Shown here: positions 1-8,934 of the stretch, one piece after another | Layout of the letters: each line of letters opens with the position of its first letter | Numbering within the stretch: the first letter of the stretch is position 1 | The notes under the pieces: generated by a model | What the model saw: the letters and a program-made list of their open reading frames with translations, nothing else | The model's database searches: none | Told to the model about the DNA's origin: nothing | Position numbers and translations under genes: made by a program | DNA from: G963662905 sp963676415 | Lineage (GTDB): Bacteria; Bacteroidota; Bacteroidia; Bacteroidales; WRLA01 | Direction: 5' to 3' | DNA: 64,000 bases | NCBI GenBank assembly: GCA_963676415.1 | Contig: OY781097.1 | Location: 124,001 to 188,000 of the forward strand

Positions 1-2119
1 TACCGATCTGGCGCTAAAATACATCATCAGTTGTTTTTGGGCCGGACAGGGAGGGAGCTTCCTCACCTGGACATTTTTGCAGTCAATTATCGGCCTTGTT
101 TTGCTAAAAACAAGCAAAAGCTGGAAACCATGGGTCATGAGCCTTGCTGCTTTATCGCAGGTTTTCCTATCGTCCGCTTTGCTGGGAATAAAAATGGGCG
201 CGATAAAACTCGGCACCAGCCCATTTGAACTGCTCCGCAATACGGTCAGCGATATCAGCAATACAATTTTCACCCAACCCAATTACCTGGAAAGCATTAC
301 TGATGGAAACGGCTTAAACCCTTTGCTTGAAAATATCTGGATGACTACCCATCCACCGGTGCTCTTTTTGGGCTATGCGGCAGTGATGGTTCCGGCTGTT
401 TATGCCATCGCCGGACTATGGCGCGGCATGTGGCAGGAATGGCTGAAACCTGCACTTCCATGGATGATTTTCAGTACATTGATCTTGGGTGCCGGCATCC
501 TATTAGGAGGGATGTGGGCCTATGTTTCTCTGACTTTTGGCGGTTTCTGGGCATGGGATCCGGTTGAAAACGCATCACTTGTCCCCTGGATGATACTAAT
601 TGCCGGGCTGCATTTCAGCATTATCAGCAAAAAACAAAACAATGCCCTTATGCTGGCTTTCCTTTTTACTACACTGGCCTATTTCTTTGTACTCTATGCC
701 AGCTTCCTGACCCGCTCCGGTGTTCTGGGACAAACTTCGGTGCACAGCTTCGGTGATGATGGCATGGTAACGCAGCTGGTAATTTATATGCTCGTATTCC
801 TTTTACTACCGCTGATATTGCTCATACGCCGACATAAAAAACTCAATATCAATATTAAAGACAGCTTGTTAAGCCGTGAGTTTTTCATTTTTCTGGGCGG
901 TATAATTATGGTACTGGCGGCATTCCAAATAATATTCGTAACATCCGTACCTGTTTGGAACACTCTTTTTGGATTGAATATCAGTCCGCCAAATGATCCT
1001 GTAGCCTATTACAACCGCTGGCAGCTTCCTTATGCATTGTTAATGGTACTTCTGATCGGCCTGGCCTATTTTCTGCGCTACGGACAAAATGACACAAAAA
1101 AGTTTCTCACAAAAACAATTTATATTCTCCTGGCTTCCTTTGGCCTCACACTGGCCACTTCAGCCATCATTCCATTGCGGGAAACAAGTTTTGTTCTCTT
1201 CCTGATCGCACTTTATATGGCTTTAATTGGATCCATTATGTTCATTATCAAGAACAAAGGAAATAAAACAAGCTTTGCCGCAGGACTGGCCCATATTGGG
1301 TTTGCAATCTTCCTTATTGGCGTCGTGCTTACTTTCAGCAATGCATACACTATCTCTAAAAACACTTCCTCATACGATCTGGGCAATACAAAAAGCAATC
1401 AGGAAAACATAGTTTTGATGAAAAACGACACCCTCAGCATGTCGGGATACCTGATCAGCTACACCCAGCGCGAGCAAAAAGGAAGTGAAACCTTTTATAC
1501 TATTGAGTTTATGAAAGAAAATGAGGGCAAAATCGAGCATGATTTCACGGTACGCCCCTCCGTAAACCGCAATGATCGATTTGGCGATGTCTATAATCCG
1601 GCCACCAAACATCAGCTCACGCGCGATATTTATACATTCCTGACATATGCCGAAATGAATCCTGGCAGCTATAAACCCATGAAAACCTGGGAAATGAATC
1701 CTGGCGACAGTATAAAATTCGGCCCCAATATTATCCGTATCGACAGTGTAAATGCACCCAAAACCACAGATTCCATAGATATTAACAATTTAAACATCAC
1801 GGCATATTTCAGCCTCCGTTTTCCTGACGGGGAAACATTTTATACACAAAGCACTTACAGTATTCATAACGGCAGGGAAGAAATTCAGGGTGGTGATATT
1901 GACGAACTGGGCATCCGATTGGCTTTTGAGGGCATATCGGGCGAAGCAAATGCAATGAAAGCAGGACTTTACGAGAAAACCCAGGACTATATCGTGATGA
2001 AAGCTACTATAAACCCGTATATCAATATTATGTGGCTGGGCACGCTGATTATGGCTTTTGGCCTGATTTTGGCTTGGAGGAAACGTTATCAAAACAATAA
2101 ATCGCATGAAACAATTTAA
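1..2119 (+). CDS. ccmF: CcmF/CcsA-like cytochrome c assembly protein, 5'-truncated
   Basis: Heme-handling membrane protein of the cytochrome c maturation system, which presents heme for covalent attachment to apocytochromes on the outer face of the inner membrane. The reading frame is open from base 2 and already encodes family sequence (AGQGGSFLTW), so the true start lies left of the window. The hallmark tryptophan-rich heme-binding motif is present as GFWAWDPVENASLVPWM, with many membrane helices on either side. A large soluble domain sits in the last third, roughly 1340-1990, followed by a final helix and a basic tail (AWRKRYQ). The end overlaps the next gene by 14 bases, which suggests co-transcription. 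The family is clear. Whether it belongs to a CcmF or a CcsA (system II) branch cannot be settled from the visible part. Confidence 0.9.
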   Translation, partial: TDLALKYIISCFWAGQGGSFLTWTFLQSIIGLVLLKTSKSWKPWVMSLAALSQVFLSSALLGIKMGAIKLGTSPFELLRNTVSDISNTIFTQPNYLESITDGNGLNPLLENIWMTTHPPVLFLGYAAVMVPAVYAIAGLWRGMWQEWLKPALPWMIFSTLILGAGILLGGMWAYVSLTFGGFWAWDPVENASLVPWMILIAGLHFSIISKKQNNALMLAFLFTTLAYFFVLYASFLTRSGVLGQTSVHSFGDDGMVTQLVIYMLVFLLLPLILLIRRHKKLNINIKDSLLSREFFIFLGGIIMVLAAFQIIFVTSVPVWNTLFGLNISPPNDPVAYYNRWQLPYALLMVLLIGLAYFLRYGQNDTKKFLTKTIYILLASFGLTLATSAIIPLRETSFVLFLIALYMALIGSIMFIIKNKGNKTSFAAGLAHIGFAIFLIGVVLTFSNAYTISKNTSSYDLGNTKSNQENIVLMKNDTLSMSGYLISYTQREQKGSETFYTIEFMKENEGKIEHDFTVRPSVNRNDRFGDVYNPATKHQLTRDIYTFLTYAEMNPGSYKPMKTWEMNPGDSIKFGPNIIRIDSVNAPKTTDSIDINNLNITAYFSLRFPDGETFYTQSTYSIHNGREEIQGGDIDELGIRLAFEGISGEANAMKAGLYEKTQDYIVMKATINPYINIMWLGTLIMAFGLILAWRKRYQNNKSHETI

Positions 2120-3002
2120 AACACCCCTATTCACTTTTCTAATGATCCTTATCGCAATGGGCACAATGGCAGGGAATAACATTGATGCTGAAGATATTCT
2201 TGATGATATCGAAGATGGGGATGCAATTTTCATCCACGATAAAACCATTGAAGGAAAACTGGATTTCACGCTCATTGAGGGACAGCCGGTTGCCATTGGA
2301 CAGTTTGCGCACATCATAAAAGCGCCGGTCTGTTTTGTGGGATGTCATTTTAAGGACGAAGTACTTGCATTTCGTCAGGAAGAAAAAATGATCCACTTCA
2401 GCATATTTGATTATGGGATCACTTTTCAGGAATGCTCTTTCGACAGCACATTCAAGCTTAAAGGTAGTATCATCAAGGGCTCCCTTGCCCTAAACGGCTC
2501 ACTTTTCAGCAACACATTCAGTATGGAAGGCACCGATATTTACGGAAATGAAGCTGTGTTTAATCAATGTAGTTTTGGCGGTGAAGTAAAATGCCAGCGT
2601 CTGCGGTTTCGTGGCAATGCTGATTTTTTTAAAGCAAAATTCCTTGACATAGCATCCTTTCAGAATGCCCGTTTTGACGGGGAAGCACGCTTTAATGTAT
2701 GCTCTTTTGAAGACAATGTAGATTTCAGCCTCATAAAAAGCTTTGATTTTTATATGAATTATACTACTTTTACAGGGAAATTTCTTTTTCAAAGCGCCTA
2801 TATCCAAAACCGGCTTGAATTTGTTAAAACCGGATTTCATGAAGCAGCCATGCTGAACAGCATTAAGGTTATGGGCGAATCCAAATTCCATGAAGTCAAA
2901 GTGTATTCCAAAATCGAGCTTTCGGGCGGATATTACCTGATGGGCTCCCCATTGGCAGGCAATTTTATAAAAGAAAATGAGGATGCTGAAATAAACTTCT
3001 AA
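2106..3002 (+). CDS. secreted protein with degenerate pentapeptide-like repeats
   Basis: No specific function recognised. The first 22 residues form a signal peptide (hydrophobic FTFLMILIAMGTMAG). The remainder of the 298 residues contains many phenylalanine-spaced units of the kind FxxxxFxxxAxF (for example ADFFKAKF, ASFQNARF, ARFNVCSF). These resemble pentapeptide repeats, which fold into a right-handed quadrilateral beta helix. The units are looser than the canonical A(D/N)LxX pattern. The gene overlaps the end of the ccmF-like gene by 14 bases and lies 10 bases before the papain-like lipoprotein gene, so the three are probably one transcript. The product is likely periplasmic or exported. 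A link to cytochrome c assembly is only inferred from position. Confidence 0.75.
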   Translation: MKQFKTPLFTFLMILIAMGTMAGNNIDAEDILDDIEDGDAIFIHDKTIEGKLDFTLIEGQPVAIGQFAHIIKAPVCFVGCHFKDEVLAFRQEEKMIHFSIFDYGITFQECSFDSTFKLKGSIIKGSLALNGSLFSNTFSMEGTDIYGNEAVFNQCSFGGEVKCQRLRFRGNADFFKAKFLDIASFQNARFDGEARFNVCSFEDNVDFSLIKSFDFYMNYTTFTGKFLFQSAYIQNRLEFVKTGFHEAAMLNSIKVMGESKFHEVKVYSKIELSGGYYLMGSPLAGNFIKENEDAEINF

Positions 3003-3012
3003 ACAGATAATT

Positions 3013-4701
3013 ATGAAAAGGAAAAAATTAATTTTTTGGTTTGCAGGACTCTTTTTGATTGGTTCTGCCTTGCTTTTTAACGGATGCACCAAAGATGACA
3101 TTGAAGAGTTTTTTGACGACGACACTGTACAGGTTTTCCTGGGATGGATTGGTATTGAACAGGAAAACATGGACCAAATTGAAGACGACATCGACTTGGA
3201 TGACAATACCGAATTCCCATCAAGTGTAGATCTGGTTGATAAATTCCCACCCATTGGCGATCAGGGACAATACGGAACCTGTGTTGCCTGGGCAGTTGGT
3301 TATAATTTAAAAACAGCCATCAACGGCATGGACAATGGCTTAAGTTCATCGCAACTGGCATCCGCATCCAATCAGTTTAGCCCAAAAGACTTATTTTGGT
3401 CTATTCCGGGAGACTTAAAAGGAGCAGACTGCAACGGGACGGGTTTTGAACCCGCACTGGATGTGATCCAGTCTCGCGGTATTGCCACACTGGCAACAGT
3501 TCCTTATGACGGGCTGGGCGATTGTACTTCTTCGCCTCAATCCGGATGGACCTCAGAAGCAGGAGATCATAAAATTGAAAACTACAGGAAAATAGACATC
3601 AATGTAATCAGCTTGAAAGATTATCTGGCCAAAGGCCGCCCAATTGCCATTGGAGCGAAACTCGGTGATAATTTTATGAGCTGGAATTCAGAAGCCGTGC
3701 TTTCATCCGATTCCTATAATTATAATGGCCAGCACGCCTACCACGCGATGGTTTTGGCCGGTTACGACGACAGCAAGGGGATTAACGGAGCTTTCCGCGT
3801 AATCAACTCATGGAATACCGTTTGGGGCGACCGTGGTTATATCTGGGTTGATTACAACTTCTTTGTTAATGAATTTTGCTTTGCCGCATTCGTTGCCACA
3901 AACAAAAAACAGGAAGGTTATGATCCGGGCAATACCGTTGTAAACGGAACCAAAGACTTAGTCGGCTGGGAACTCAACGATTACGATTATCCCGACTGGG
4001 AAGACCCGACAGTCCGTGCCATTACCTACAATGTATATAATGTTGGCGACGAAACCATTGAAGCCCGTGAAGACTGGAATATTTTGTACGTATATTACAA
4101 CGCCTATAATGCCGAAGATTACGGTATATTGGTTTATGATTATTATAGCGATGATTACGGTAATTATGGCGAAGATGGTGAACTCACCGAGGATATGGGA
4201 CCAATTTATGGCGAATCGAATTGGTGGAACCATATCAATGTTCCCGGCGGGCAATCTGTAGCTGAAGCATTATATAACGATCCGGAAGCCAGTTTCTCAT
4301 GGGTGTATCAAATGCCTGTTATGGAAGGCTATTACTACCTTGTTTTAATCGCGGATGGTTTTGATGCGATCAAAGAGCATGATGAAGCCAATAACTTCTT
4401 TTATTTCACAGAAGAAAACGGAGATCCAATCTACATTAAAGATGGTATCATACAGGGTTCTATGGCACAAAAAGCCAGCTCCTATTTAAAAAGCACAACA
4501 CCAGAGCGTCCGGGCAAATACGCTGCTTCTCCATCGCCAACAGCGCAAAGGCCACACAACCTAAATACTTATAGTACAGACGAAATCCGTGCTATGCTCG
4601 AACATCATCGAAATAATGGTGAACTCCGCAAAAAAGTAGAAGAACATATGGCCATGAAATCGGGTCGGGTTTCACCGAAGGCGATCAAAGGCAAAAAATA
4701 A
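3013..4701 (+). CDS. papain-family (C1) cysteine protease lipoprotein with CARDB-like C-terminus
   Basis: A 562-residue putative lipoprotein. Residues 1-25 are a type II signal with lipobox FNGC and Cys25 as the predicted lipidated residue. A peptidase C1 domain follows at about 75-300. The oxyanion-hole Gln84 and nucleophile Cys90 lie in DQGQYGTCVAWA, the general base is about His244 in AYHAMVLAGY, and the orienting residue is about Asn265 in INSWNTVWGDRGY. All expected active-site residues are therefore present. Residues of about 315-470 resemble a CARDB-type beta sandwich (NVGDETI, HDEANNFF) rich in Asp and Tyr, possibly used for binding. The basic C-terminus has no T9SS sorting motif. A strong terminator follows directly. 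Substrate is unknown. Confidence 0.88.
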   Translation: MKRKKLIFWFAGLFLIGSALLFNGCTKDDIEEFFDDDTVQVFLGWIGIEQENMDQIEDDIDLDDNTEFPSSVDLVDKFPPIGDQGQYGTCVAWAVGYNLKTAINGMDNGLSSSQLASASNQFSPKDLFWSIPGDLKGADCNGTGFEPALDVIQSRGIATLATVPYDGLGDCTSSPQSGWTSEAGDHKIENYRKIDINVISLKDYLAKGRPIAIGAKLGDNFMSWNSEAVLSSDSYNYNGQHAYHAMVLAGYDDSKGINGAFRVINSWNTVWGDRGYIWVDYNFFVNEFCFAAFVATNKKQEGYDPGNTVVNGTKDLVGWELNDYDYPDWEDPTVRAITYNVYNVGDETIEAREDWNILYVYYNAYNAEDYGILVYDYYSDDYGNYGEDGELTEDMGPIYGESNWWNHINVPGGQSVAEALYNDPEASFSWVYQMPVMEGYYYLVLIADGFDAIKEHDEANNFFYFTEENGDPIYIKDGIIQGSMAQKASSYLKSTTPERPGKYAASPSPTAQRPHNLNTYSTDEIRAMLEHHRNNGELRKKVEEHMAMKSGRVSPKAIKGKK

Positions 4702-4724
4702 AAAGTATTAAAGCTAATATTTGG

Positions 4725-4756
4725 AAAGAGGCGTAGCATTTGCGCCTCTTTTTTTT
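4725..4756 (+). terminator. Rho-independent terminator after the C1 protease gene
   Basis: A perfect 9-bp stem, AAAGAGGCG pairing with CGCCTCTTT, closes a 9-base loop and runs into a continuous T tract. It lies 24 bases past the stop codon. Confidence 0.9.
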
Positions 4757-4963
4757 GCTGATTTATACTTGATTTTCTCCCAGCAAGCCGTTTGTTTTAA
4801 TCCATAAATAACAATGAATTAGAGGAAAAGCTCATAAACGAAATCTCAACTGCACAAATTCATATAAAATCATGCAGTTTAATTCAAAAATCATGTGAAA
4901 TTTTGAAGTTAGCTATTGAAAAAAGTCGTAGGAAGAAAGAAAAACAGTGAAACTACACAGAAG

Positions 4964-5782
4964 CTACCAGCTTCCACCGGCGCCTCCCCCACCAAAGCTT
5001 CCGCCGCCAAATCCGCCAAAGCTTCCACCTCCTGAAGAAAAATCGGACCAGCCGGAGCCGGATGAGGAACCTCCTCCGAATGAAGATCCGCTGCCCATCA
5101 TAAGCGCCCACCAGGGCAAACTGCTTGCCGCGCCTCTTCCGATGGTGTATGAAGCCTGATTACGTCTGCCGCGAACCATGAGCATCATCACGAAAAAAGC
5201 CACAAACAAAAAGACAATCAAAGCAAAAAGCGGATCACCTTCTGATTGCTCTTTGTATTGCTCGGCAGTATATTCTCCCGAAGTAATGGACCGCAGAATA
5301 TCCGTTCCGGCCAAAATCCCGTTGTAATAGTCGTTTTGCTTAAAATACGGGATCATTTCATTATCCACAATACGATTGGCTATGGCATCGGGCACCACGC
5401 CTTCAAGCCCATAACCCACTGATATAAAAGCATGTCCAGGGTCATTATTGCCCATTTTAGGCTTTACCAAAACGATGAGCCCATTGTTTTTGCCTTTTTG
5501 TCCTACCTCCCATTTTAAACCCACCTGTGTGGCAAATCCGGCCGGATCATAACCATTAAGCGAAGGCACGGTAAGCACAACAATTTGTGTAGATGTTGTA
5601 TCGTTAAAAGCTACCAGCTGTTTCTCCAGACGCACTTCCTGTTCGTTAGAAAGCACATTGGCAAAATCATTGACAAGCCGCGGCGGATTGGGCTTCTCGG
5701 GTATCTGTGCCTGAAGCCTGATGCTCAGAAACACAAATAAACTCAAAGACAGAAGCCTTATTATAGAAGCTGTATTTTTCAT
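4964..5782 (-). CDS. TPM-domain membrane protein with glycine-rich tail (YgcG family)
   Basis: A 272-residue protein with a cleavable signal peptide (residues 1-25, ending LQAQ). A TPM domain (Psb32/MOLO-1/Rib fold) spans about 30-155, with typical segments VNDFANVLS, TTSTQIVVLTV and GYGLEGVVPDAIANRIVD. A single membrane helix lies near 183-203. The tail of about 50 residues is almost only Gly, Ser, Phe and Trp (GGGSFGGFGGGSFGGGG), the classic end of the YgcG family. TPM proteins of this type are usually encoded beside lemA, as here, and are thought to act in the cell envelope, possibly in quality control. The biochemical role is unproven. It is the last gene of the lemA operon; the start is 27 bases from the stop of the upstream TPM gene. 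Confidence 0.88.
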   Translation of the reverse strand: MKNTASIIRLLSLSLFVFLSIRLQAQIPEKPNPPRLVNDFANVLSNEQEVRLEKQLVAFNDTTSTQIVVLTVPSLNGYDPAGFATQVGLKWEVGQKGKNNGLIVLVKPKMGNNDPGHAFISVGYGLEGVVPDAIANRIVDNEMIPYFKQNDYYNGILAGTDILRSITSGEYTAEQYKEQSEGDPLFALIVFLFVAFFVMMLMVRGRRNQASYTIGRGAASSLPWWALMMGSGSSFGGGSSSGSGWSDFSSGGGSFGGFGGGSFGGGGAGGSW

Positions 5783-5809
5783 AATTGGTTTTTTTCAGCT
5801 GTTGCTGGA

Positions 5810-6250
5810 TTAATTTTCGCCAAATGAGATATCATCAGGCAATTCGTTTACATCATTTTGCTGATAGGGGAAGTGTTCTTTCAATTTCAGGCCGGCTTCG
5901 GATATTCCTTCAATCAGGCCATCGGCAAAACGGTTTTCGCGAAAATGTGCAAGCATCTGATCTTTGATGCTGTCCCAGAAATTAGCGGGCACACGTTGGT
6001 TTATTCCACGGTCGCCCAAAACGGCAAATTTGCGGTTTTTCACGGCGAGATAAAACAAAACGCCATTGCGCTGGTCGGTTTTTTGCATATTGAGTTTATC
6101 AAACCAATAAGAAGCCCGGTCGAGCACATCGCCTTCGCAAACATTTTCGACATGCACCCTGATTTCCCCGGAAGTATCCAGCTCCGCATTCAGGATGGCT
6201 TGTGTAATATCCTCTTTTTCTTCCTTCGAAAAAATTTGTACTGCATTCAT
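5810..6250 (-). CDS. cytoplasmic-type TPM-domain protein (second paralog)
   Basis: About 146 residues comprising essentially one TPM domain (TSGEIRVHVEN, NGVLFYLAVKNRKFAVLGDRGIN, HFRENRFADGLIEGI). It has no signal peptide or glycine-rich tail, in contrast to its downstream neighbour. The start was set at the ATG at 6250. An in-frame TTG two codons upstream is possible but less likely. The gene sits between lemA and the YgcG-like gene, with gaps of 21 and 27 bases. The lemA-TPM-TPM order is common in Bacteroidota. The function is unknown; an association with the membrane protein LemA is inferred from context only. Confidence 0.85.
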   Translation of the reverse strand: MNAVQIFSKEEKEDITQAILNAELDTSGEIRVHVENVCEGDVLDRASYWFDKLNMQKTDQRNGVLFYLAVKNRKFAVLGDRGINQRVPANFWDSIKDQMLAHFRENRFADGLIEGISEAGLKLKEHFPYQQNDVNELPDDISFGEN

Positions 6251-6271
6251 TTTCAATAATTTTATAGGATA

Positions 6272-6874
6272 TTAAAATTTAACTTCCGGCGCTTTTTCAG
6301 CTCCTTGTTCTGATTTAAAATAGGCTTTCGTCTCAAAACCGAACATAGATGCAAACAGGTTCATCGGAAACTTGCGCATCATGGTGTTATACGACTGTAC
6401 GGCCTGATTGAATTTCATCCGCTCTGTTGTGATACGGTTTTCTGTTCCTTCAAGCTGTGCCTGCAAATCCATAAAATTCTGGTTGGCTTTCAGGTCGGGA
6501 TAACGTTCCACCACCACCATCAGGCGCGAAAGTGCAGAGCTCAGGCCATCCTGTGCCTGCTGGAACTGAGCCAGGTTTGCAGCATTCAGCTTTGAGGGGT
6601 CAATTGTAACGGAAGTAGCTTTGGAACGGGCTTCAATTACTCCGGTCAGGGTTTCCTTTTCAAAGTCGGCATAGCCTTTCACTGTATTTACCAAATTGGG
6701 AATCAGGTCGGCACGGCGCTGATAAACATTCTCTACCTGCGACCAGGCCGCAGTAACCTGCTCATCCTGAACAACTAAGTTATTGTACTTATTTTTTACC
6801 GTGGCATAAATTATAATCCCAAAGAGCAGGATAACTCCAAAGATTACAGCGGTGATGATACATCCTTTTTTCAT
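6272..6874 (-). CDS. lemA: LemA family membrane protein
   Basis: A 200-residue protein with one N-terminal membrane helix (residues about 5-25, CIITAVIFGVILLFGIII). It is followed by the all-helical LemA domain, recognised by NLVVQDEQVTAAWSQVENVYQRR, then RADLIPNLVNTVKGYA and KFNQAVQSYN. LemA proteins expose this helical bundle outside the inner membrane. Their molecular function is not established. The gene leads an operon with two TPM-domain genes on the minus strand, a conserved grouping. Length and start are typical for the family. Confidence 0.93.
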   Translation of the reverse strand: MKKGCIITAVIFGVILLFGIIIYATVKNKYNNLVVQDEQVTAAWSQVENVYQRRADLIPNLVNTVKGYADFEKETLTGVIEARSKATSVTIDPSKLNAANLAQFQQAQDGLSSALSRLMVVVERYPDLKANQNFMDLQAQLEGTENRITTERMKFNQAVQSYNTMMRKFPMNLFASMFGFETKAYFKSEQGAEKAPEVKF

Positions 6875-6953
6875 GTGTTTTATTTTAATGGTAATTTTAA
6901 TTCTATTTTATATCACTAACGGTAAGATCTGATTTTTTATATAAGCCTGAATT

Positions 6954-7006
6954 AAAAAAGGCTGGCTGATCTGCAGCAACATCTGCCGCAGGCACAACCA
7001 GCCTTT
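6954..7006 (-). terminator. terminator downstream of htpG
   Basis: On the minus strand, AAAGGCTGG (7006-6998) pairs with CCAGCCTTT (6965-6957), followed by further T residues. The long interior segment contains a smaller GC-rich hairpin. It starts about 20 bases after the htpG stop codon. Confidence 0.82.
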
Positions 7007-7026
7007 ACAAAGATATAAGGAAATAA

Positions 7027-8934
7027 TTATTTTCCAATGAGTTCCACGCTTCGTTTCAGGAATTTATCCAGGCTTTCGCCTTTGAGCATATTCTGAGAAA
7101 GCAGAGCCAGATCGGTCAGTTGCTTGGCCAGGCTACCTTTCTTTTCTTCGTCTTCCATGCCCAGGATTTCAGAAACAATGGGGTGGTTGCTGTTTACAAC
7201 AAGGTTGTAGCTATCGGGCATATTGCCCATAAAGCCCATTCCTCCGCCTCCACCAAGTTCCTGCATATCCTTCATGCGGCGCATAAATTCAGGACGTGTA
7301 ATAATGACAGGCTGCTCACTTTCCGACATATTCTCGAACATTACGGTAAATTGTGTTTTATCGAGATTGCCTTCAAAAACAGGCTTCAGCTTTTCTTTGT
7401 CTTCATCCGAAAGTTTGGAAGGAATTTCTTCATCCTTCTTGATCAGCTTATCGGCTGTTTCGGCATCCACACGCACGAAAGAAGCATCGCCCAGCTTGGT
7501 TTCCATATGGTTGATGAAGTGGCTGTCGAGGATTCCGTCCATCTGGAGCACATCATAACCTTTTTGCTTGGCCGCTTCAATATAGCTGTACTGTTCTTCC
7601 ACATTTGTGGTATAGAGAAAAACCAGTTTTTTGTCTTTATCGGTCTGGTTTTCTTTGATTTTCTCTTTGTATTCTTCGAAATTAAAGTATTTGCCTTCCA
7701 TGTTTTTCAGGAGGCAGAATTTCTCGGCACGCTCGTAGAATTTCTCTTCGCTGATCATTCCGTACTCGATAAATACACGGATATCGTCCCATTTCTTTTC
7801 GAAATCTTCGCGATCGTCTTTGTACATTTCTTCGAGTTTGCCCGCCACTTTTTTCATGATGTGGTTGCTGATTTTCTTCACATTGCCATCGCTTTGCAAG
7901 TAGGAACGTGATACGTTGAGCGGGATGTCGGGCGAATCGAGCACACCGTGGAGCAACATCAGGAAGTCGGGCACGATGCCTTCAACAGAATCGGTAACAA
8001 AAACCTGATTTGAATAGAGCTGGATTTTATCTTTCTGCACCTCGAAACGGTTTTTTACTTTCGGGAAGTAGAGGATACCGGTGAGGTTGAACGGATAATC
8101 TACATTGAGGTGGATATGGAACAGCGGCTCTTCGAAATTCATCGGATAAAGCTCACGGTAGAAATTTTTATAATCTTCCTCGCTCAGGTCGGCAGGCTTT
8201 TGCGTCCATGCAGGCTTGGTATTATTGATGATGCGCTCTTTTTCAATTTCTTTATACACATCATTACCGTCCTTATCTTTTTCACCTTCAACTTTTTCTG
8301 AAATTTTTTCCGTTCCAAACTGGATTTCTACCGGAAGGAACTTACAATATTTCTTGAGCAGATCGAGGATGCGGTATTCTTCAAGGAATTCTTTGGAATC
8401 ATCGGCAATATGGAGGATGATATCCGTTCCACGTGTTTTTTTCTTGATGTCCTTTAGGGAATAATTCGGGCTGCCATCGCATTCCCATTTCACAGGAACA
8501 GCCTCGTTTTGGTAGGAAAGTGTTTTGATTTCCACTTTGTCGGCCACCATAAATGACGAATAAAAACCCAGACCAAAGTGACCAATGATATTGGCAGATT
8601 CTGCTTCACTTTTGCCTTTAAATTCTTTCACAAATTCTTCAGCGCCTGAAAAAGCAATCTGGTTGATATACTTTTCTACCTCTTCGGCAGTCATTCCAAT
8701 GCCCTTATCGCGCACGGTAAGGGTTTTCTTTTTGTCGTCGAGCAGCACTTCGATGGTGAGGTCGCCCAGTTCGCCTTCCGCTTTGCCCATTGCCGAGAGT
8801 GCTTTAAGTTTTTGGGTAGCATCAACTGCGTTGGAAATCAGCTCGCGGAGAAAAATTTCATGATCCGAATAAAGGAATTTCTTAATGATCGGAAAAATGT
8901 TTTCGGTTTGTACGTTAATCTTTCCTTTTTGCAT
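7027..8934 (-). CDS. htpG: molecular chaperone HtpG (bacterial Hsp90)
   Basis: Complete 635-residue ATP-dependent chaperone acting in the cytoplasm on late-stage folding clients. The GHKL ATPase domain is intact: EIFLRELISNAVDAT (N box with the catalytic Glu and Asn), DKGIGMT, and GHFGLGFYSSFMVA (lid and glycine loop). The middle domain carries the conserved Arg-bearing loop LNVSRSYLQSD. The C-terminal dimerisation domain has a glycine run (GGGGGMGF) and ends in LKRSVELIGK. The length matches the family. The gene appears monocistronic: a terminator follows and a repeat-rich gap of 351 bases precedes it. Confidence 0.97.
   Translation of the reverse strand: MQKGKINVQTENIFPIIKKFLYSDHEIFLRELISNAVDATQKLKALSAMGKAEGELGDLTIEVLLDDKKKTLTVRDKGIGMTAEEVEKYINQIAFSGAEEFVKEFKGKSEAESANIIGHFGLGFYSSFMVADKVEIKTLSYQNEAVPVKWECDGSPNYSLKDIKKKTRGTDIILHIADDSKEFLEEYRILDLLKKYCKFLPVEIQFGTEKISEKVEGEKDKDGNDVYKEIEKERIINNTKPAWTQKPADLSEEDYKNFYRELYPMNFEEPLFHIHLNVDYPFNLTGILYFPKVKNRFEVQKDKIQLYSNQVFVTDSVEGIVPDFLMLLHGVLDSPDIPLNVSRSYLQSDGNVKKISNHIMKKVAGKLEEMYKDDREDFEKKWDDIRVFIEYGMISEEKFYERAEKFCLLKNMEGKYFNFEEYKEKIKENQTDKDKKLVFLYTTNVEEQYSYIEAAKQKGYDVLQMDGILDSHFINHMETKLGDASFVRVDAETADKLIKKDEEIPSKLSDEDKEKLKPVFEGNLDKTQFTVMFENMSESEQPVIITRPEFMRRMKDMQELGGGGGMGFMGNMPDSYNLVVNSNHPIVSEILGMEDEEKKGSLAKQLTDLALLSQNMLKGESLDKFLKRSVELIGK

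Noticed and set aside
4801..4950. A 49-codon stretch with protein-like helical composition (NELEEKLINEIS)
   Set aside because: There is no ATG, GTG or TTG at its start and it lies between a terminator and a convergent gene. It may be a remnant but cannot be supported as a gene.
4947..5159. A proline-rich open frame on the plus strand
   Set aside because: It is the complement of the glycine-rich tail of the TPM protein; Gly codons read as Pro on the other strand.
7120..7911. A 263-codon open frame on the plus strand inside htpG
   Set aside because: It is antisense to the conserved middle and C-terminal domains of htpG, is rich in Phe and His, and matches no family. It is a shadow of the real gene.
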